Assembly (NCBI GenBank): GCA_963921795.1
Contig: OY997649.1
Span: forward strand, 62,842,527 to 62,906,526
Length of the DNA stretch: 64,000 nucleotides
From: Nannobrachium achirus
Lineage: Eukaryota > Chordata > Actinopteri > Myctophiformes > Myctophidae
Direction of reading: 5' to 3'
Shown: positions 61,571-64,000 of the stretch, one piece after another
Numbering within the stretch: position 1 is the stretch's first letter
Layout of the letters: every line of letters starts with the position of its first letter
Position numbers and translations under genes: made by a program
The notes under the pieces: model-generated
Seen by the model: only the letters and a program-made list of their open reading frames with translations
Databases searched by the model: none
What the model was told of the DNA's origin: nothing

Positions 61571-61710
61571 TTTTTAAAACTCTTGGTGCCCCAGGGCGGT
61601 CAAGTTGATCTGTATTGAGGAGGTATGTAATATGGATGTCATGTTAGTTTGTCATTCATTCCCAATCAAATTAAACATTTCAGATTTAATGAAAAGTGAA
61701 ATGCATTTAC

Positions 61711-61884
61711 CTCCAGGGAGGCCTGGTCTCTGACAGCGTGGACCATGGGAGCAGAGGAAGATGAAGAGGAGGAGGAAGAAGAGGAGGTGCAGGGGAAGGA
61801 GACGCCACACTGGGAGGACAGATCCATCAGGAGATGCAGGGTCGCCTCCTCTCTGCCCTCCTCTGGTGACCTGAGGTACTGCAC
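61711..61884 (-). CDS. KIAA0825: KIAA0825-like exon with poly-Ser stretch
   Basis: 174 bp, 58 codons, phase 0 at both ends. Acceptor TCTCCACCACCCAG|GTGCAG; donor CTGGAG|GTAAAT. The peptide starts VQYLRSPEEGREEATLHLLM, continues DLSSQCGVSFPCT, then eleven serines, then APMVHAVRDQASLE. L-DLS---SVSFP parallels the human protein as recalled. The serine run is encoded by TCC/TCT repeats and probably varies in length. Confidence 0.85.
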
Positions 61885-62364
61885 CTGGGTGGTGGAGAGG
61901 GGAGATCAATATCGTAGCCGTCAGGCAGAGACCAGCAATCCATTTTCTAAAAATAAAAGTTGGTATCGTGACTTTAGCTTATACATTGTCAGATACTTGA
62001 ATGTGTCCTTCCTTAAATTATCATCGCTTTACCCAAATACACCAACAAATGGAGTTAGGATGTTTTTGACCAGTGAATGTGTAGTAATGATAGTTGTTAT
62101 GTCCAATTGTCCATCATTGATTAGTCAGACAAAAAAGAAACCTGAGTTGGAGTTAGGTGGTTTGATCGTTTGACAATCCAATTGAGTTTTAAGAGGTTAG
62201 TCAGACGCATTTTTTAATACTTTTCATTCGTTCAATAATTGTAAAACACACAGACAGACATAAATGGTGTTCAATAGCTCTATTATAGAAGATAATGATA
62301 ACAATTAAATAAAAATAAAAAAGTTGAAAAAGTGAGATACAGTAAGAGGAGTGACGATATAATA

Positions 62365-62435
<71 letters not shown>

Positions 62436-62526
62436 TTCGTGTGGGGGGTCTCGTCTTTTGTCAGATGTAAGAAGGGTGGTCTCCAAGGAAAGAATAGGGT
62501 ATACGGTATAATGTGAATGTCTTTAC
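61885..62526. other. Intron with (GT)n
   Basis: Short unannotated intron; GT repeats at 62369-62432. Confidence 0.7.
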
Positions 62527-62698
62527 CAGAGCTTTGAGGAAGTCCACGACTTCCTGGTGGGCCGCGGTGGAGGGCCTGGCGGCGCCGGGGGTCCGCGGGT
62601 TGAGCCACTGCACACACTCTGAGGGGCTGGGCGGGCGGTCCGCTGACCCGGGCCCCTCCCCCATCCGGGCCTGCAGCTCCTTTAGACTCTTCTCAATG
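62527..62698 (-). CDS. KIAA0825: KIAA0825-like exon, most 5' exon in window
   Basis: 172 bp: one base closing a Ser codon, then 57 codons, donor GCTCTG|GTAAAG in phase 0, acceptor TCCTCTCTAG|CATTGA. The peptide begins IEKSLKELQARMGEGPGSAD, includes SECVQWLNP, and ends HQEVVDFLKAL. The order SI---KE-Q, C--WL and FLK-L fits the N-terminal 100 or so residues of human KIAA0825 as recalled. The upstream exon with the start codon must lie beyond 64 kb. Confidence 0.85.
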
Positions 62699-63034
62699 CT
62701 AGAGAGGAGGACAGAGTGCATGGAGGTTTAGACCAGTGGTTCTCAAAGTGCAGTCCGGGGACCCCCAGGGGTCCTTGAGGGGAGGTTCCAGGGGTGGGGG
62801 TTCCCCACTAGCAAAAGTAGTTCACATACAGTAGCATTATCCAATCATGTGCTATTTTCGACGCATATTAGAAGAGTATCGAAAATGTTTGGAAAAAAGC
62901 TCTCCCCCAGAATGACAGAAAACAGACAATACACTAGTTGCGACCGTAGGTCGCATTTACTACCAAAACCTCCACAGGCTGTCCGTGAGTGAGTCAGTCC
63001 GTCAGTCACATGTTACACTACCAAAACCGAGAGA
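62699..63034. other. Intron with GTCCGTGAGTGAGTC repeat
   Basis: A hAT-type end (CAGTGGTTCTCAAAGTGCAG, GGGGACCCCCAGGGGTCCTT) near 62734-62790, then ACTAGTTGCGACCGTAGGTC and a ~58-bp stretch repeated on the other side of the foldback (62962-63020 and 63787-63845). Confidence 0.6.
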
Positions 63035-63781
63035 GGGCGAGATCATTTAGCGACCTACAACCGGGTCGCGACGTGGTCGGAAGTTTTCAGCGACCGGGTC
63101 GCAAAATCGAGCGACCGGGTCGCAAAATCGAGCGACCGGGTCGCTAAATGGAGCGACCGGGTCGCTAAATCACCGACCGCGGCACTAAAGCGAGCGACCG
63201 GGTCGCTAAATGGATCGACCGGGTCGCTAAATCACCGACCGCGGCACTAAAGCGAGCGACCGGGTCGCTAAATCGACCGACTGGGACGCTAATTCCATCG
63301 ACCGGGACGCTAATTCCACCGACTGGGACGCTAATCCAGCGACCGGGTAGGTAAATCCACCGACCGGTGGTCGCTTCCACCGACCTACTAACCCTAACCC
63401 TAACCCTAACCCTAACCCTAAACCTAACCTCAGTAACCTTACCTCAGTTAGGCTAACCTGCCACGCAACCTCCCGACCGTTACCTCAGTTAGGCTAACCT
63501 GCCACGCAACCTCCCGACCGGGTCGCTAAATCACCGACCGCGTCGCTAAAGCGAGTGACCGGGTCGCTAAATCGACCGACTGGGGCGCAAAATCTTCCGA
63601 CCGGGTCGCTAAATCTACCGACCTAAAACTGCAGGCAGGTCGGTAGATTTAGCGACCGGGTCGGTCGATTTAGCGGCGCGGTCGGTGATTTAGCGACCCG
63701 GTCGCTCGATTTAGCGACCCGGTCGCTGAAAACTACCGACCACGTCGCGACCCGGTTGTAGGTCGCTAAATGATCTCGCTC
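63035..63781. mobile_element. GC-rich foldback element of GCGACCGGGTCGC units
   Basis: Inverted arms of about 130 bp: GGGCGAGATCATTTAGCGAC at left against GTCGCTAAATGATCTCGCTC at right, including GGGTCGCGACGTGGTCGG and its inverse. The interior is tandem copies of GCGACCGGGTCGCTAAAT, a telomere-like block and a duplicated ~40-bp segment. Confidence 0.88.
63387..63429. repeat. Interstitial telomere-like (CCCTAA)n
   Basis: Four perfect CCCTAA hexamers in a row, flanked by degenerate CTAAAC and CTAACCT units, lie between the arms of the foldback element. (TTAGGG)n is the vertebrate telomere repeat. Confidence 0.9.
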
Positions 63782-64000
63782 CTACAGCCAAAACCTCCAC
63801 AGGCTGTCCGTGAGTGAGTCAGTCCGTCAGTCACACGTCACACTCTTGCCCTGCTCATATCTCCGCAACCGTTGCCCCGATCCATGCCAAATTTTGCACA
63901 CACATTCCTTACCTGCCAAACTACAACCTCCAAGGACCCCCGGAGCTCCAGGGACCCCCAGGTCCCTGGGGGACCCCCAGATGTAAAAAATGACCAAATG

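Overview
This is vertebrate (teleost) nuclear DNA with no prokaryotic gene organisation. It holds small exons with canonical splice sites, a Ty3/gypsy retrotransposon, LINE tails, a tRNA-derived SINE family, many small hAT-like and TTAA-flanked transposons, and very dense CA/GT and GA/CT microsatellites. The microsatellite load and a Gmr1-type retroelement (first named from Atlantic cod) suggest a codfish-like genome; that assignment is inference. One 200-base N gap lies at 46301-46500.

The only host gene I can support is on the minus strand and fills almost the whole window. Nine exons (62527-62698, 61711-61884, 58299-58496, 54173-54548, 34663-34830, 30872-30933, 27866-28096, 12678-12955, 3993-4143) are bounded by AG/GT sites and join in one unbroken reading frame of 1810 nt (about 603 residues). 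Motifs match the human KIAA0825 protein (DUF4495 family) as I remember it. Upstream exons lie beyond 64 kb and downstream exons before position 1. Everything else in the window is intronic.

Layout. 1-3303: 3' part of a Gmr1-like element, integrase before reverse transcriptase, with its 3' LTR. 3.4-10 kb: LINE tails and nested small DNA transposons. 10.98-12.68 kb: a roughly 60-bp minisatellite abutting an exon and built from that exon's end and its splice donor. 13-27 kb: nested foldback elements and a SINE with a 17-bp target duplication. 27.9-32.1 kb: two exons, a repeated splice acceptor and a 39-bp minisatellite. 35-61 kb: more nested elements and long CA tracts. 63.0-63.8 kb: a GC-rich foldback element containing telomere-like repeats.

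The most striking pattern is a short, near-perfect hairpin module, called HPM here (core AAATAGCMGATCTACAAGCTC and its inverse). It occurs about 45 times, roughly once per 1.4 kb, inside at least eight otherwise unrelated repeat families. Left and right arms of a copy share copy- or family-specific changes, and the inverted repeat often runs a few bases into host-specific flank. Paralogous copies of two families lack the module.

Repeat family names used below, by terminal sequence: Fam-A CAGGGTTCCCACA; Fam-B CAGTGGTTCTCAACC; Fam-C CAGGGGTCTTCAACG; Fam-D ATCGTCGTTGTCGG; Fam-E CAGTGTTGGTAAAGTAACT; Fam-F TAGGGATGGGACGATA; Fam-G TTAACCCATT; Fam-H CAGGGGTGTCGCA; Fam-I CAGGGGCGTCAATTGGG; Fam-J CAGTGTTGTTTTTGAC; Fam-K CAGTGGTTCCCAAC.
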